Of a stretch of DNA of 64,000 bases, positions 45,505-54,581 are shown one piece after another; the first letter of the stretch is position 1; each line of letters opens with the position of its first letter. This DNA comes from Rhizobium tumorigenes. GTDB taxonomy: Bacteria; Pseudomonadota; Alphaproteobacteria; Rhizobiales; Rhizobiaceae. The position numbers and the translations under genes are program-made. The DNA lies in the NCBI RefSeq assembly GCF_003240565.2, contig NZ_CP117255.1:3600409-3664408 (forward strand), read 5' to 3'. The notes under the pieces were generated by a model. The model had not been told where the DNA came from and did not search any database. It saw only the letters and a list, made by a program, of their open reading frames with translations.

Positions 45505-46427
45505 CCTGGGAAAGACTGCACCGTCAGCGCCAGACCCTGTTCGCATGAAAATGGCGGTGTCCAGCCGGCAACGCGGCGGGTCTCGCCGGTATCGACTTGC
45601 AGCGAACCCAGCAGCCGTCTCGCCGCCGGACCCTTGCCCAGCATTGCCGCAGCCGCTTCGATGAGGCGGGGTGGCACGGGCAGCAGCCAGGCCTTGCGAC
45701 CCATCGCGCCGGAAATGCCGGCGATCAACTGCCCGATGGAAAGATCCTCGCCGTCGCTGACGAGAAATGTGCGGTTGGTGGCGTTCGGGTGAGCGACGCA
45801 GAGGATGATGAAATCCGTCAGGTTACCGACAAACAGCAGCGACCTTCTGTTGGAGATGAGGCCGAAGGGCAGGGGCAGGCCGCGCCGCGCAAGGCGCATC
45901 AGGCTCGCGAAATTGGCTTTGACACCCGGGCCGTAGATGAGGGGCGGACGGATCACGACGATGTCCATCCCCGTCTGCCTGCCGAGGTCAAACAGCGCCT
46001 GTTCTGCCTCCCATTTCGAAAGTCCGTAGGGATCCCCGGGCTCCGGTACGTCTGCCGCGGTGAACGGACGGTCCGGGGCCGTCTCCTCGCCGTTCACCTT
46101 GATCGAACTTATGAAAATGAAACGTCGGGCGCCTGCCGCTGCGGCTTGGCGTGCCAGATTGAGCGTGGCGTCGACATTCGCGGCACGAAACGCAGCCAGC
46201 GGATCTGCCGCCGTATCATCCATGACATGCACGCGTGCGGCAAGATGAACCACGCAATCGACGCCGACCAGCGCTTGCGTCCAGTCCGTGCGGGAGTCGA
46301 TCACGCCCACCGGATGAAATCCTGACGTAGGCAGACGACTGGCCGGACGAAAGGCAATCCCGCGCGCCGTAAGGTCCGCACAGAGCGCTGTGCCAACGAA
46401 CCCGGTTGCCCCGGTCACCAATATCAT
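45501..46427 (-). CDS. NAD-dependent epimerase/dehydratase, UDP-sugar 4-epimerase-like
   Basis: Short-chain extended dehydrogenase of 308 residues acting on a nucleotide sugar. It begins MILVTGATGFVGTAL (NAD loop GxxGxxG), then HLAARVHVMDD, FISSIKVNGEE (Ser) and YGLSKWEAE (catalytic YxxxK). The pattern AARVHVM...SSIKVNGE is common in epimerases or reductases that sit next to bacterial sugar transferases and may make the first sugar of the repeat unit. It lies between the dehydrogenase (convergent) and the sugar transferase (divergent). The exact reaction (4-epimerase or 4-keto reductase) cannot be decided here. Confidence 0.85.
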
Positions 46428-46618
46428 GCGCCGGCCCCTCTGGTAGTTTCAAGCATTCGATCATTCCGCATTTCTGTCTGCTATTAGCGGCATCCGCACT
46501 CAGACGATAGACATCGGGATGCGATCCGAAACCGGGAAACAGGGTGCAAGCGACAATCTGATTGTGAAATCGCCCCGGATATGAGATTCACGCCGAAATT
46601 TCTCTCCGGCAGTTCCAG

Positions 46619-47194
46619 ATGTTGTACCCCGTCGCCAAACGCAGTTTCGACCTGCTCGCAGCCCTTGCGGCAGCGATCCTGTTCTCGATTCCGATCCTGG
46701 TCGTGGCAATCTGTGTCCGTGCAACCTCGAAGGGGCCGGTGCTGTACTGGTCCGATCGGGTAGGCCGGGACAATCGCATTTTCCGGATGCCGAAATTTCG
46801 TAGCATGCGAGTCGATACGCCAGCCGTTGCGACCCATCTGCTTTCCGACCCGAAACGCTACCTGACGCCGATCGGCTCCTTCCTGCGCCGCTCCAGCCTC
46901 GACGAGTTGCCGCAGCTCTGGTGCATCCTCAAGGGTGAGATGAGCCTTGTCGGGCCGCGTCCAGCCCTCTTCAACCAGCAGGACCTGATCGAGCTTCGTA
47001 CTGCCAGCGGCGTCCACTCTCTGGTGCCGGGCCTGACCGGCTGGGCCCAGATCAACGGCCGCGACGAGCTGCCCATTCCCGACAAGGTAAGGCTCGACGC
47101 CGAGTATCTGAAGCGTCGATCCTTCGCGTTCGATCTATGGATCATTCTCCTCACCGCCATGAAGGTGCTGGGGCGGGATGGCGTAGCGCATTGA
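46619..47194 (+). CDS. Undecaprenyl-phosphate sugar phosphotransferase, short PglC-like form
   Basis: Initiating phosphoglycosyl transferase that puts the first sugar-phosphate onto undecaprenyl phosphate. 191 residues: one N-terminal hydrophobic hairpin (about 8-33) then the catalytic core with FRMPKFRSMRVDT, IGSFLRRSSLDELPQLWCILKGEMSLVGPRPAL and PGLTGWAQINGRDELP. Asp-Glu in SLDELPQ is the catalytic dyad. It lacks the four extra helices of WbaP-type enzymes. With the epimerase and dehydrogenase nearby it defines a lipid-linked glycan pathway; no dedicated flippase or polymerase gene is in view apart from the ligase-like gene that follows. Confidence 0.92.
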   Translation: MLYPVAKRSFDLLAALAAAILFSIPILVVAICVRATSKGPVLYWSDRVGRDNRIFRMPKFRSMRVDTPAVATHLLSDPKRYLTPIGSFLRRSSLDELPQLWCILKGEMSLVGPRPALFNQQDLIELRTASGVHSLVPGLTGWAQINGRDELPIPDKVRLDAEYLKRRSFAFDLWIILLTAMKVLGRDGVAH

Positions 47195-47380
47195 GCCGAG
47201 TGCGATCTTCTTGCCATGACGGCGTGAATTTCGAGCCCTGCTGCAGCTGAAACCCCGATCCCCTCTTTACAGCCAGCCGGCACCTCGGGATAAGCGTCAG
47301 GAGATTGTCCGGTCGGACACCCGAAGACCTCGGTGAGGCCGAGGTCAATGCCTAGTTACCTATCGGAGCGGTCAAGGGAT

Positions 47381-48718
47381 ATGATGACTACGTCGCCTGC
47401 AGCGAAGCCGAACTCCCTTTTGACGATTGTCATCAGCATCGCCTGGCTTTTCGCCGCCTCCGCGGTGTTCGTTGAAACGGATGCCTATCGCTATGCATCT
47501 GCAGTTCTCGCCATCATTGCCCTGGTCCATTTCCTGAAGATGCCGAACCGGCCCGCCACCAACTGGCTCGGCTGGCTGTGCATGGCATGGGGCGTCTATG
47601 TCGCCGTCCGCTTCCTCCGCTTCTACATCATGACGCATCCGCACGAAAGCGGCGCATCCGAGTGGCTTTATGCCTTCCCGTTTTTCTTCCCGATCCTGGG
47701 TGTTGCCTTTTCGATGACGGAAGGGCGGATCGAGCGCATCGTCGCAGCGTTTTTCGCGATCGCCCTAGTGATGCTCGCGACCACCACCGGATACGTGCGG
47801 ATATTTGCCGGCGAAACGGTCAAGCCCCTGATCATGAACAACCAGATCCACGGGGCGGTCGCCTGCGGACTTATCCTATTGTCGACCTATTTCTGGTGGC
47901 TTCACTACCTTTCCAACAACGATGCAAAGCCGCTCCTGCGCCGATTTGGCCTTGTCGTCGCACCTATTGTGATGGTCCTCTGTCTCATCGCTATCTATGG
48001 CGCAAAGTCCAAGGGCGTCTGGTTGGCGCTGACCCTGACGTTGCCGATCGCCGGATTATTGTCCCTGACATATCTGTGCCTGCGTACCGGGCTGATCACC
48101 ATTGTCGCCGCATCCCTCCTGCTCGGTTGCGGTGCCTATGCCGTACGCCACAATCTCAACAAGACGGCCGGGCCGACTGTCGATGCGGCGATTTCCATGC
48201 TTGAAGGCTTTCACGCGCGTCGCGACTTCAACGGGGTCGTGCTCGGAACGATCGATTCACCGACCACACCTGTCTCGATGGATGAGCGTTTGCAACTCTG
48301 GTACGACGCCGGCGAACTCATTTCCTCGGCGCCGTTGTTCGGCTGGGGAAGTAAGTGGGTCGACCAGTTGAATGCCGCGCGCTATCCGAATGTCAGGTAC
48401 ACGCTGTTCCACAACGGCTATCTCGAAATCCTGGTGCGTTTCGGTATCTTCGGCGCGGTCTTCATGTCTGTCATCCTCGGCGCGCTGTTCGTTTCGGTGT
48501 TTCGCGCCTTTCGTGCCGGCGTCATCCCGCGCGCCGCCTTCCACGTCTACACGGTCGGCCTTTTCTTCTTCGCCCTGACGCTGCTCAGCAACTCGAACAA
48601 CAGACTGGCGATCGGCGAAAGCCTGGCCCTCCTGAGTTCGGCCTTTGCCTGCTGGTGCAACATGCGCACCGCGCACGATTACGACACATTACGGGAGCAG
48701 CCCGGCGCGATAGGCTGA
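47381..48718 (+). CDS. O-antigen ligase/polymerase-like membrane protein
   Basis: Polytopic inner-membrane protein of 445 residues with about 10-12 hydrophobic helices. The large periplasmic loop (about 265-345) and the following FHNGYLEILVRFGIFGAVFMSVILGALF match the Wzy_C/O-antigen ligase (RfaL/ExoQ-like) family, the His in FHNGYLE being the catalytic-type residue. Role: polymerising or ligating lipid-linked glycan on the periplasmic side. ATG 47381 and 47384 are adjacent starts; AAGGG just upstream suits the second. It follows the sugar transferase on the same strand after a 186-base gap that has no other recognised feature. Confidence 0.85.
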   Translation: MMTTSPAAKPNSLLTIVISIAWLFAASAVFVETDAYRYASAVLAIIALVHFLKMPNRPATNWLGWLCMAWGVYVAVRFLRFYIMTHPHESGASEWLYAFPFFFPILGVAFSMTEGRIERIVAAFFAIALVMLATTTGYVRIFAGETVKPLIMNNQIHGAVACGLILLSTYFWWLHYLSNNDAKPLLRRFGLVVAPIVMVLCLIAIYGAKSKGVWLALTLTLPIAGLLSLTYLCLRTGLITIVAASLLLGCGAYAVRHNLNKTAGPTVDAAISMLEGFHARRDFNGVVLGTIDSPTTPVSMDERLQLWYDAGELISSAPLFGWGSKWVDQLNAARYPNVRYTLFHNGYLEILVRFGIFGAVFMSVILGALFVSVFRAFRAGVIPRAAFHVYTVGLFFFALTLLSNSNNRLAIGESLALLSSAFACWCNMRTAHDYDTLREQPGAIG

Positions 48719-48921
48719 AAGCTCGGTGCGCCGGCAAATGAGCGTCGCTGTCGGCACGCGAATATTCGAAAACTCTGCCGTTTGCTTAAAAGGGCAACCG
48801 CTCGTTTAATCAAAATGCAATTGTTACCCGTCATGGTAAGAGCGTCCAGGCGCCGCCATCCGCCTGTCAACGTTCGGGTCATTCGCTGGCAACGCAGCCG
48901 CCTCGGCCGGCAGGAGTTTTG

Positions 48922-49401
48922 ATGAACATCGTCCACAAGCAATCGCATTCGAGCGGCGATACCCTCGAAATCCTCTCCTTCCACCTCAATGGCCAGGAAT
49001 TTTGCGTACGCACGACCGCCATTCGCGAGATCCGCGGCTGGGATGCCGCAACGCCGATCCCCCATTCGCCGGCTGAGGTCATGGGCGTGATGAACTTGCG
49101 CGGCACGGTGATCCCGATCATCGACCTGTCGCTCAAGCTCGGCATGAAAAGCACCGTGCCGACCGAGCGCAGTGCCATCGTGGTCGCTGAAATTAACGAA
49201 ACATCGATGGGCCTGATCGTCGATAGCGTATCCGATATCCTCACCATCGATGCCGGCCTGCTGCAACCGGTTCCCGACATGAACGTCCCCGGCGGCACGA
49301 GCTATTCCGATGGCATCATTGCTCAGGATAGCGGCATGATCTGCTTTCTCAATCTTGAGCGGATGTTCGAAGCATCCGGACTGGAAAACCTCGCCGCCTG
49401 A
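48922..49401 (+). CDS. cheW: CheW-like chemotaxis coupling protein (orphan)
   Basis: Adaptor that links chemoreceptors to CheA. 159 residues, full-length CheW domain: LEILSFHLNGQEFCVRTTAIREIRGWDAATPIPHSPAEVMGVMNLRGTVIPIIDLS, then GLIVDSVSDIL. ATG 48922 has AGGAG 5 bases upstream; a TTG immediately before is not needed. No che operon is nearby, so this is an orphan CheW, perhaps serving a receptor encoded elsewhere. A cold-shock gene follows. Confidence 0.9.
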   Translation: MNIVHKQSHSSGDTLEILSFHLNGQEFCVRTTAIREIRGWDAATPIPHSPAEVMGVMNLRGTVIPIIDLSLKLGMKSTVPTERSAIVVAEINETSMGLIVDSVSDILTIDAGLLQPVPDMNVPGGTSYSDGIIAQDSGMICFLNLERMFEASGLENLAA

Positions 49402-49424
49402 ACCAGTGGCTGACGACATTTGTG

Positions 49425-49486
49425 TTCGGTGACGTGCCCTGGTTGTCCCGGCTGATAGCCGACAGGTTGACATCAGGGCCACCGAA
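49425..49486. repeat. Long imperfect inverted repeat with nested hairpin, overlapping cspA promoter
   Basis: TTCGGTG (49425-49431) and GCCCTG (49436-49441) pair with CAGGGC (49474-49479) and CACCGAA (49480-49486): 13 base pairs with a 4-base bulge. The 32-base loop contains a second hairpin, CGGCT-GAT-AGCCG (49449-49461). No T-run follows. The right arm lies within the spacer of the cspA promoter at 49467-49495. It may end cheW transcription or be an operator. Confidence 0.6.
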
Positions 49487-49495
49487 CCCTATCTA
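49467..49495 (+). promoter_or_regulatory. Sigma-70 promoter of cold-shock gene
   Basis: TTGACA (49467-49472), 17-base spacer, TATCTA (49490-49495). The transcript would start near 49502 and have an untranslated leader of about 135 bases before the cold-shock ATG at 49637, the kind of long leader typical of cspA-type mRNAs. Confidence 0.65.
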
Positions 49496-49636
49496 AAGCT
49501 TGTCGATATTGCTTGTCTGACTTTTGTTATTGCGCGCATCTTGCGTGCCCTGGACGAACTTCCTTTCAAAATCGGGACTTCACCTCGCGGCGCTTTTTGC
49601 GCAGCGATCCTTCAAATTGCATGAAAGGGTTTCGTC

Positions 49637-49846
49637 ATGGCCACTGGCACAGTTAAATGGTTTAATTCCACAAAGGGCTTCGGCTTCATTCAGCCTGACA
49701 ACGGCGATGCCGATGTTTTCGTTCACATCTCGGCCGTCGAACGCGCTGGCATGCGCGAAATCGTCGAAGGCCAGAAGCTCTCCTACGAGCTTGAGCGCGA
49801 CAACAAGTCGGGCAAGATGTCCGCCGCTCAGCTTCAGGCTGCTTAA
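49637..49846 (+). CDS. Cold-shock protein, CspA family
   Basis: 69-residue single cold-shock domain that binds single-stranded RNA and DNA and melts mRNA structure. [34 protein letters not shown] contains RNP1 (KGFGFI) and RNP2 (VFVHI). Ribosome site AAAGGG lies 8 bases before the ATG. It has its own promoter (49467-49495), a long leader and a strong terminator (49901-49927), so it is monocistronic. It is one of several Csp genes to be expected in rhizobia; which one responds to cold is not readable. Confidence 0.95.
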   Translation: MATGTVKWFNSTKGFGFIQPDNGDADVFVHISAVERAGMREIVEGQKLSYELERDNKSGKMSAAQLQAA

Positions 49847-49900
49847 AGGTCTTTCTGTCCCGGCAGCGGCAACGTAGTTGGGGCATGAACACCATCGGAA

Positions 49901-49927
49901 GGTCAGGCAATATGCCTGGCCTTTTTT
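49901..49927 (+). terminator. Rho-independent terminator after cold-shock gene
   Basis: Nine-base-pair stem (49901-49909 with 49913-49921, one G-T pair), 3-base loop, followed by TTTTTT at 49922-49927. It lies 55 bases after the stop codon. Confidence 0.85.
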
Positions 49928-50072
49928 GGTTGCAGTCGGTCTTCTCGCTGCAGGCAAACCCCTTCGTGTCCAGGCATCTCGAGCCGACACGCGCCAGCCT
50001 CCCGATCTAACCAAACAATCTGTACCGGCAACTTCATCCAAAAAGGGTGACGATTGCGGCATTGGAGATATC

Positions 50073-50315
50073 ATGCGCCCTACACGATGGAGCGAAATCG
50101 TCACGCTGACGGTCAAGCCAGGCGAACTCATAACCCTCAAGAACCCTGCCGAGGCGCTCGAGTTCCTGGACGGCCCATGGCCGGGCAGCCCCGGCCCACG
50201 CCATGCTGCCGCGCGCCGTTTTTGCCGGGCTGCTCTTGCTGGCAACAAGGATTCGGAAGATGCCCGCAAGGTCTTTGTCGAGGCAGCCCAGGAGGCCAAC
50301 CTCAAGCCTCGCTGA
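50073..50315 (+). CDS. DUF982 protein
   Basis: 80 residues from ATG 50073, which has GGAG 5 bases upstream; a longer frame from 49878 crosses the cspA terminator and is rejected. The pattern PTRWSEIVTLTVKPGELITLKNPAEALEFLDGPWP, AAARRFCRAAL and DARKVFVEAAQEANL matches DUF982, a small-protein family abundant in Rhizobiales, with no known function. It stands alone between the cold-shock gene and macA. Confidence 0.82.
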   Translation: MRPTRWSEIVTLTVKPGELITLKNPAEALEFLDGPWPGSPGPRHAAARRFCRAALAGNKDSEDARKVFVEAAQEANLKPR

Positions 50316-50512
50316 TTTCCCAGCCATATCCAGCGGATCGTCGCATGAAACATGCGGCAATCCTTTAAAAAATACCAGTCCAGACACTTTTGGAAATATT
50401 CGGAAAAACGCCGTTCGCCGATGGATGTTATGTCCGGCGCAATGGAGAGTTTGATGATCCGATTGCTGCAGCCTGCCTGTCCCGGCTTTGACGTTGACAG
50501 GGAAAATTCCTG

Positions 50513-51724
50513 ATGCGCCGTGCACTTTTATTCGTGCTCCTGCCGCTGCTGGTCGTCGCTGCGGTAGTCTTCGTATTTCGCGGCCGGCTGTTTGCGGCCG
50601 ACGGACCGTCTTTCATCGCGGCAGCCGTCACGCGCGGCGATGTCGAGGAGACAGTTCTCGCCTCTGGCACCTTCAAGCCGGCTCAGATGGTAGCCGTCGG
50701 CGCGCAGGTTTCCGGCCGCATCACCGCCCTCAACGTCAAGCTTGGTGATACGGTCCAGAAAGGTGCGCTGGTTGCCGAGATCGATTCCGTCACCCAGAGA
50801 AACGAACTTCGCACGGCGCAGGCCTCCCTTGCCAACGTCAAGGCGCAGCGCGACGAGAGCGAAGCTGATCTCGAAAACGCCGAGATAACCCTTGCGCGCC
50901 AGCAAGCGATATTTGCCAAGCAGGCCGGTCCTAAGTCGGACCTCGACAGCGCCGTAGCAACCGTCAAGAAAACGACCGCCGAGATCGCAGCTCTCGATGC
51001 CCAGATAACCTCTGCCCAAGTCGCCGTCGAGACAGCAGAGGCCAACCTTGCCTATACCCATATCACCGCGCCGATGGATGGCACCGTTCTGGCGATCGTC
51101 AATCAGCAGGGCCAGACAGTCAACGCTGCACAGTCGGCTCCGACCATTGTCATTCTCGGCCAATTGCAGACGATGACGGTGCGGGCCGAAATTTCGGAGG
51201 CCGATGTTGTCAAGGTCAAGGTCGGCCAGGCGATCGACTTTACCATCCTCGGCGATCCCGGAACGATCCACCGTACCGTGTTGCAATCTATAGAGCCGGC
51301 TCCTGAATCGATCACCAGCGACAGCAGCATCAGTTCGTCGAGCACGTCGTCGAGTTCGTCCACCAGTTCGTCGACATCGACCTCTGCGATCTACTACAAC
51401 GGCATCTTCGATGTTCCCAATCCCGACGGCCGCTTCCGGACCTATATGTCCGCCGAGGTTCACATCGTGCTGGGCTCGGCGCGCGGCGTCCTCACGATAG
51501 CTTCGGCAGCCTTGGGCGCCATGGGCGCGGATGGCCAGTACGATGTGCAGGTCGCTGCCGCCGACAATTCGACGTCGATGCGCAAGGTGAAGATAGGTCT
51601 CAACAACAACGTTAGCGCTGAGGTCCAGTCCGGGCTTTCGGAGGGCGAGCGGGTCGTCGTCGGCGAGAGAAGTGCCACCCAGGCGACGACGAAAATGGGC
51701 GGGCCGCCACCGATGGGACTTTAG
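50513..51724 (+). CDS. macA: MacA-type periplasmic adaptor (membrane fusion protein)
   Basis: Periplasmic adaptor joining the MacB pump to an outer-membrane channel. 403 residues: N-terminal membrane anchor (4-22), lipoyl halves (VGAQVSGRITALNVKLGDTVQKGALVAEIDS and later ITAPMDGTVLAIVNQQGQTV), an alpha-hairpin of about 80 residues, then beta-barrel and membrane-proximal domains. A Ser/Thr-only stretch lies at about 263-284, inside the beta-barrel region before YYNGIFDVPNPDGRFRTYM. macB starts 3 bases after the stop. The exported substrate (macrolide, peptide, siderophore or lipid) is not predictable. No outer-membrane factor gene is adjacent. Confidence 0.92.
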   Translation: MRRALLFVLLPLLVVAAVVFVFRGRLFAADGPSFIAAAVTRGDVEETVLASGTFKPAQMVAVGAQVSGRITALNVKLGDTVQKGALVAEIDSVTQRNELRTAQASLANVKAQRDESEADLENAEITLARQQAIFAKQAGPKSDLDSAVATVKKTTAEIAALDAQITSAQVAVETAEANLAYTHITAPMDGTVLAIVNQQGQTVNAAQSAPTIVILGQLQTMTVRAEISEADVVKVKVGQAIDFTILGDPGTIHRTVLQSIEPAPESITSDSSISSSSTSSSSSTSSSTSTSAIYYNGIFDVPNPDGRFRTYMSAEVHIVLGSARGVLTIASAALGAMGADGQYDVQVAAADNSTSMRKVKIGLNNNVSAEVQSGLSEGERVVVGERSATQATTKMGGPPPMGL

Positions 51725-51727
51725 GCC

Positions 51728-53689
51728 ATGGGCAAGCCAATCATCCGGCTAACCGATCTCAGGCGTGACTACCTTTCGGGCGACAGCACGATCAGCGTGC
51801 TCAAGGAGATCAACCTGTCGATCGAAGAGGGCGAGATGATCGCCATCGTCGGTCCCTCGGGATCCGGCAAGTCGACGCTGATGAACATTCTGGGGCTGCT
51901 CGACAGGCCGACGTCGGGGACATATGCCGTCGCCGGCCAATCGACGCAAACGCTCGACAGCGACGCTCTGTCGAAGCTGCGCCGCGAGCATTTCGGGTTT
52001 ATCTTCCAGCGCTATCACCTGCTGTCCGAACTGACGGCCCTCGGCAATGTCGAAGTCCCGGCCATCTACGCCGGCCAGTCGTCCGCCCGCAGCATCCGCG
52101 CGCGGGAACTGCTTGTGCGGCTTGGTCTTGGAGATCGTCTCGGTCACAGGCCCGGCCAGCTTTCCGGCGGCCAGCAGCAGCGTGTCTCTATAGCCCGGGC
52201 GTTGATGAACAACGGCAACGTCATCCTCGCCGACGAGCCCACCGGAGCGCTCGACAGGCAGAGCGGCGAAGATGTCCTGCGCATTCTCAACGAGTTGAAT
52301 GCCGAAGACCATACGGTCATCATCGTCACCCATGATATGTCAGTCGCGGCCCACGCCAATCGCATCATCGAAATTTCCGACGGCTGCATCGTCGCCGATC
52401 GTCCTTCGGAGAAGGCCGCATTGCCGACCGGCCCTGTATCCGCGATGGCGAGACCTGCGCCGCAATCCGGCCCGGGCTGGCGGGCTGGCCTCGCCAGTCT
52501 GCGCGAAGCCTTCATCATGGCGATCCTGGCGCTTAAGGCGCACCGTCTGCGGACTTTCCTGACTATGCTCGGCATCATCATCGGCATTGCCTCGGTCGTC
52601 TGCGTCGTCGCTCTGGGGCAGGGAACGCAGCAGAAGGTGCTGTCCAATATCAGTGGCCTCGGCACCAACACGCTGGAGATATTTCCGGGCAAGGGTTTTG
52701 GCGATCCCCGCGCAGGCCGCATCAAGACTTTGGTGGTCTCGGATGCCAACGCGTTGAAGCAGTTGAGCTATGTTGCAGCGGTGACGCCCACGGTTTCGAC
52801 CAGCACCACCGTTCGGTTCGGCGCCAAGGAGGCCAATGCCCTGGTGAACGGCGTCGGCGACCAATATTTTGTAGCCAAGGGCTCGAAGCTGACGAAAGGC
52901 CGGTTCTTCGATGACAGGGATGTGCGGGACATCACCCAGAACGCCGTCATCGACCAGAATACCGCATCATCGCTGTTCGAAAATACCGGGCTCGATCCGG
53001 TAGGCCAGATCATACTGGTCGGCAAGACGCCGATCCGCGTCATCGGCGTCATTGCCATGCAGCAGGGCGGGTTCGGCTCCAGCGACAACCTGTCGGTCTA
53101 TCTGCCCTATACCAGCGTCCAGGCGCGCTTCCTTGGCGACATGTCGCTGCGCAGCATCACCGTGCGGGTGGCTGACGATGCATCAAGCTCGGTTGCCGAG
53201 GATGCCATCACGCAATTTCTGAAACGTCGCCACGCGGCGCAGGACTTCTCCATTCTGAACACGGACGACATCCGCAAGACGATCACCGCCACGGCCGAAA
53301 CCCTGACGCTGCTGGTTGCGGCCATCGCCGTCATTTCCCTGCTCGTCGGCGGTATAGGGGTGATGAATATCATGTTGGTGTCGGTGTCCGAGCGGGTGGG
53401 TGAAATCGGCGTGCGGATGGCCGTCGGCGCCCGGCGCAAGGATATTCTCCAGCAATTCCTGATCGAAGCCGTGATCGTCTGTGCGCTCGGCGGCGCAATA
53501 GGCATTGCCACAGCCATGGCCTTCGGCGCGGTTTTCAATGCGATCAGTACCAATTTCTCGCTGATCTATTCCGATGGCTCGATCGTGCTGGCGCTCGGCT
53601 TTTCGTGCCTGATCGGCGTGGTGTTCGGCTTCATGCCGGCGCGTAACGCCTCGCTGCTGGATCCTGTCGCGGCGCTGGCGCGCGATTGA
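51728..53689 (+). CDS. macB: MacB-type ABC export protein
   Basis: Inner-membrane mechanotransmission-type ABC protein of 653 residues. The N-terminal ATPase has GPSGSGKSTLMN, Q-loop FIFQRYHLL, LSGGQQQRVSIARAL, VILADEPTGALD and THD, all intact. Helix 1 lies near 272-300 (FLTMLGIIIGIASVVCVVAL), then the large periplasmic domain (about 300-520) and three C-terminal helices with GVMNIMLVSVSERVGEIGVRMAVGAR, the FtsX-like signature. It forms an operon with macA. Confidence 0.95.
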   Translation: MGKPIIRLTDLRRDYLSGDSTISVLKEINLSIEEGEMIAIVGPSGSGKSTLMNILGLLDRPTSGTYAVAGQSTQTLDSDALSKLRREHFGFIFQRYHLLSELTALGNVEVPAIYAGQSSARSIRARELLVRLGLGDRLGHRPGQLSGGQQQRVSIARALMNNGNVILADEPTGALDRQSGEDVLRILNELNAEDHTVIIVTHDMSVAAHANRIIEISDGCIVADRPSEKAALPTGPVSAMARPAPQSGPGWRAGLASLREAFIMAILALKAHRLRTFLTMLGIIIGIASVVCVVALGQGTQQKVLSNISGLGTNTLEIFPGKGFGDPRAGRIKTLVVSDANALKQLSYVAAVTPTVSTSTTVRFGAKEANALVNGVGDQYFVAKGSKLTKGRFFDDRDVRDITQNAVIDQNTASSLFENTGLDPVGQIILVGKTPIRVIGVIAMQQGGFGSSDNLSVYLPYTSVQARFLGDMSLRSITVRVADDASSSVAEDAITQFLKRRHAAQDFSILNTDDIRKTITATAETLTLLVAAIAVISLLVGGIGVMNIMLVSVSERVGEIGVRMAVGARRKDILQQFLIEAVIVCALGGAIGIATAMAFGAVFNAISTNFSLIYSDGSIVLALGFSCLIGVVFGFMPARNASLLDPVAALARD

Positions 53690-54077
53690 GCGGACGTGTC
53701 CGTGGCTTTCAAGGGAAAAAGCCAGCTTCGCCAAGATGTGGGGCATGGTGACGAAGCTGGCCGATCGATGCTAATCAGGAAGCAGCGAACAACCAAAATT
53801 TACAGCACTGCGCGGCAGAAACATTTCCAAGCGTTGCTGAAAGAAGGTCATTCTGCGGAAATTGGTGTCTCAATATGCCGGCCTTTTTGAATGGTGACCC
53901 GACATGCGTGCATGACACGGTCTCGACGAAATCCGGGCATTGATTTCATTGACTAATAGCCAATCTGCGACTGCCGCGTCTAAAGCGCGGTGTAAAAAGA
54001 GCCAAAACGGGCCGTTTACCACCGCTTAATTGAACGCGCGCGAACGTGATGTCTCAATTCATCACGGGGGTAGCATC
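53690..54077. other. Intergenic region after macB
   Basis: 388 bases between macB and the Ser-rich protein gene. A 64-codon frame beginning at GTG 53696 is present but has no ribosome site or protein-like character, and I do not call it. No terminator, GGAAC element or clear sigma-70 promoter was found. A promoter for the following gene is expected in the AT-richer part around 53935-54020. Confidence 0.4.
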
Positions 54078-54554
54078 ATGGTCAGCGCAGTCTCAAGCTC
54101 CACAGTCTCGCTTTTTACAGCATCGACGACGTCATCGTCGTCTTCGTCCTCGTCCTCGTCTACGGGCGCCAGCGACGAGACGACCATCAAGGCCCAGATC
54201 GCGGCCAAGAAAGCGGAGCTAGCCGATACAAAGGATGCCGACGATGCCAAGACGTTGAAAGCGGATATCGCGACATTGCAGGCAAAGCTCGACAAGATCG
54301 AGGCCGCATCAACCGCAAGCGCGCAGTCCGGCACGGCTGCTGGCGGCAAATCTGGCGGCACACAGTCATCCGCCACTGCGGGTCCGGCTCAATCTGGTGC
54401 GTCCACCAAGGCAGCACCGTCCGATAGTGCAACGGCAAATAGCACCAGCGCGGACGACGAGGCATCATCGCCGATGTCCGGCGAAAGCGACCGCATCGGC
54501 ACCACCAACTTCACCGCCGATACAAGCTTCGGCCAGCGCACAGCCTACGTCTGA
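54078..54554 (+). CDS. Ser/Ala-rich protein with short coiled coil, FlxA-like
   Basis: 158 residues from ATG 54078, with GGGGGT about 7 bases upstream. The N-terminus is a Ser/Thr run (about 7-34). Residues 38-80 form a heptad-like helix, ETTIKAQIAAKKAELADTKD and LKADIATLQAKLDKIEAAS. The last 75 residues are low-complexity Ala/Ser/Gly/Thr, ending TSFGQRTAYV. No signal peptide or membrane segment is visible. The layout recalls FlxA-like proteins, but similarity is weak. The Ser run is encoded mostly by TCN codons in a tandem pattern that could be replication-slippage prone. It converges with a sensor kinase gene 27 bases away. Function unknown. Confidence 0.7.
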   Translation: MVSAVSSSTVSLFTASTTSSSSSSSSSSTGASDETTIKAQIAAKKAELADTKDADDAKTLKADIATLQAKLDKIEAASTASAQSGTAAGGKSGGTQSSATAGPAQSGASTKAAPSDSATANSTSADDEASSPMSGESDRIGTTNFTADTSFGQRTAYV

Positions 54555-54581
54555 GATGGCAGTGTGTGGGGGCAGCGGCCC

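Noticed and set aside
49878..50072. Longer N-terminus for the DUF982 gene
   Set aside because: It would run through the cold-shock terminator hairpin; ATG 50073 has a good ribosome site and matches the domain start.
53696..53890. 64-codon frame after macB on the plus strand
   Set aside because: GTG start, no ribosome site, no protein-like pattern and no neighbour support.
54119..54167. Microsatellite or CRISPR-like repeat
   Set aside because: The repetition is of serine codons within one coding frame, too short and irregular for a repeat array.
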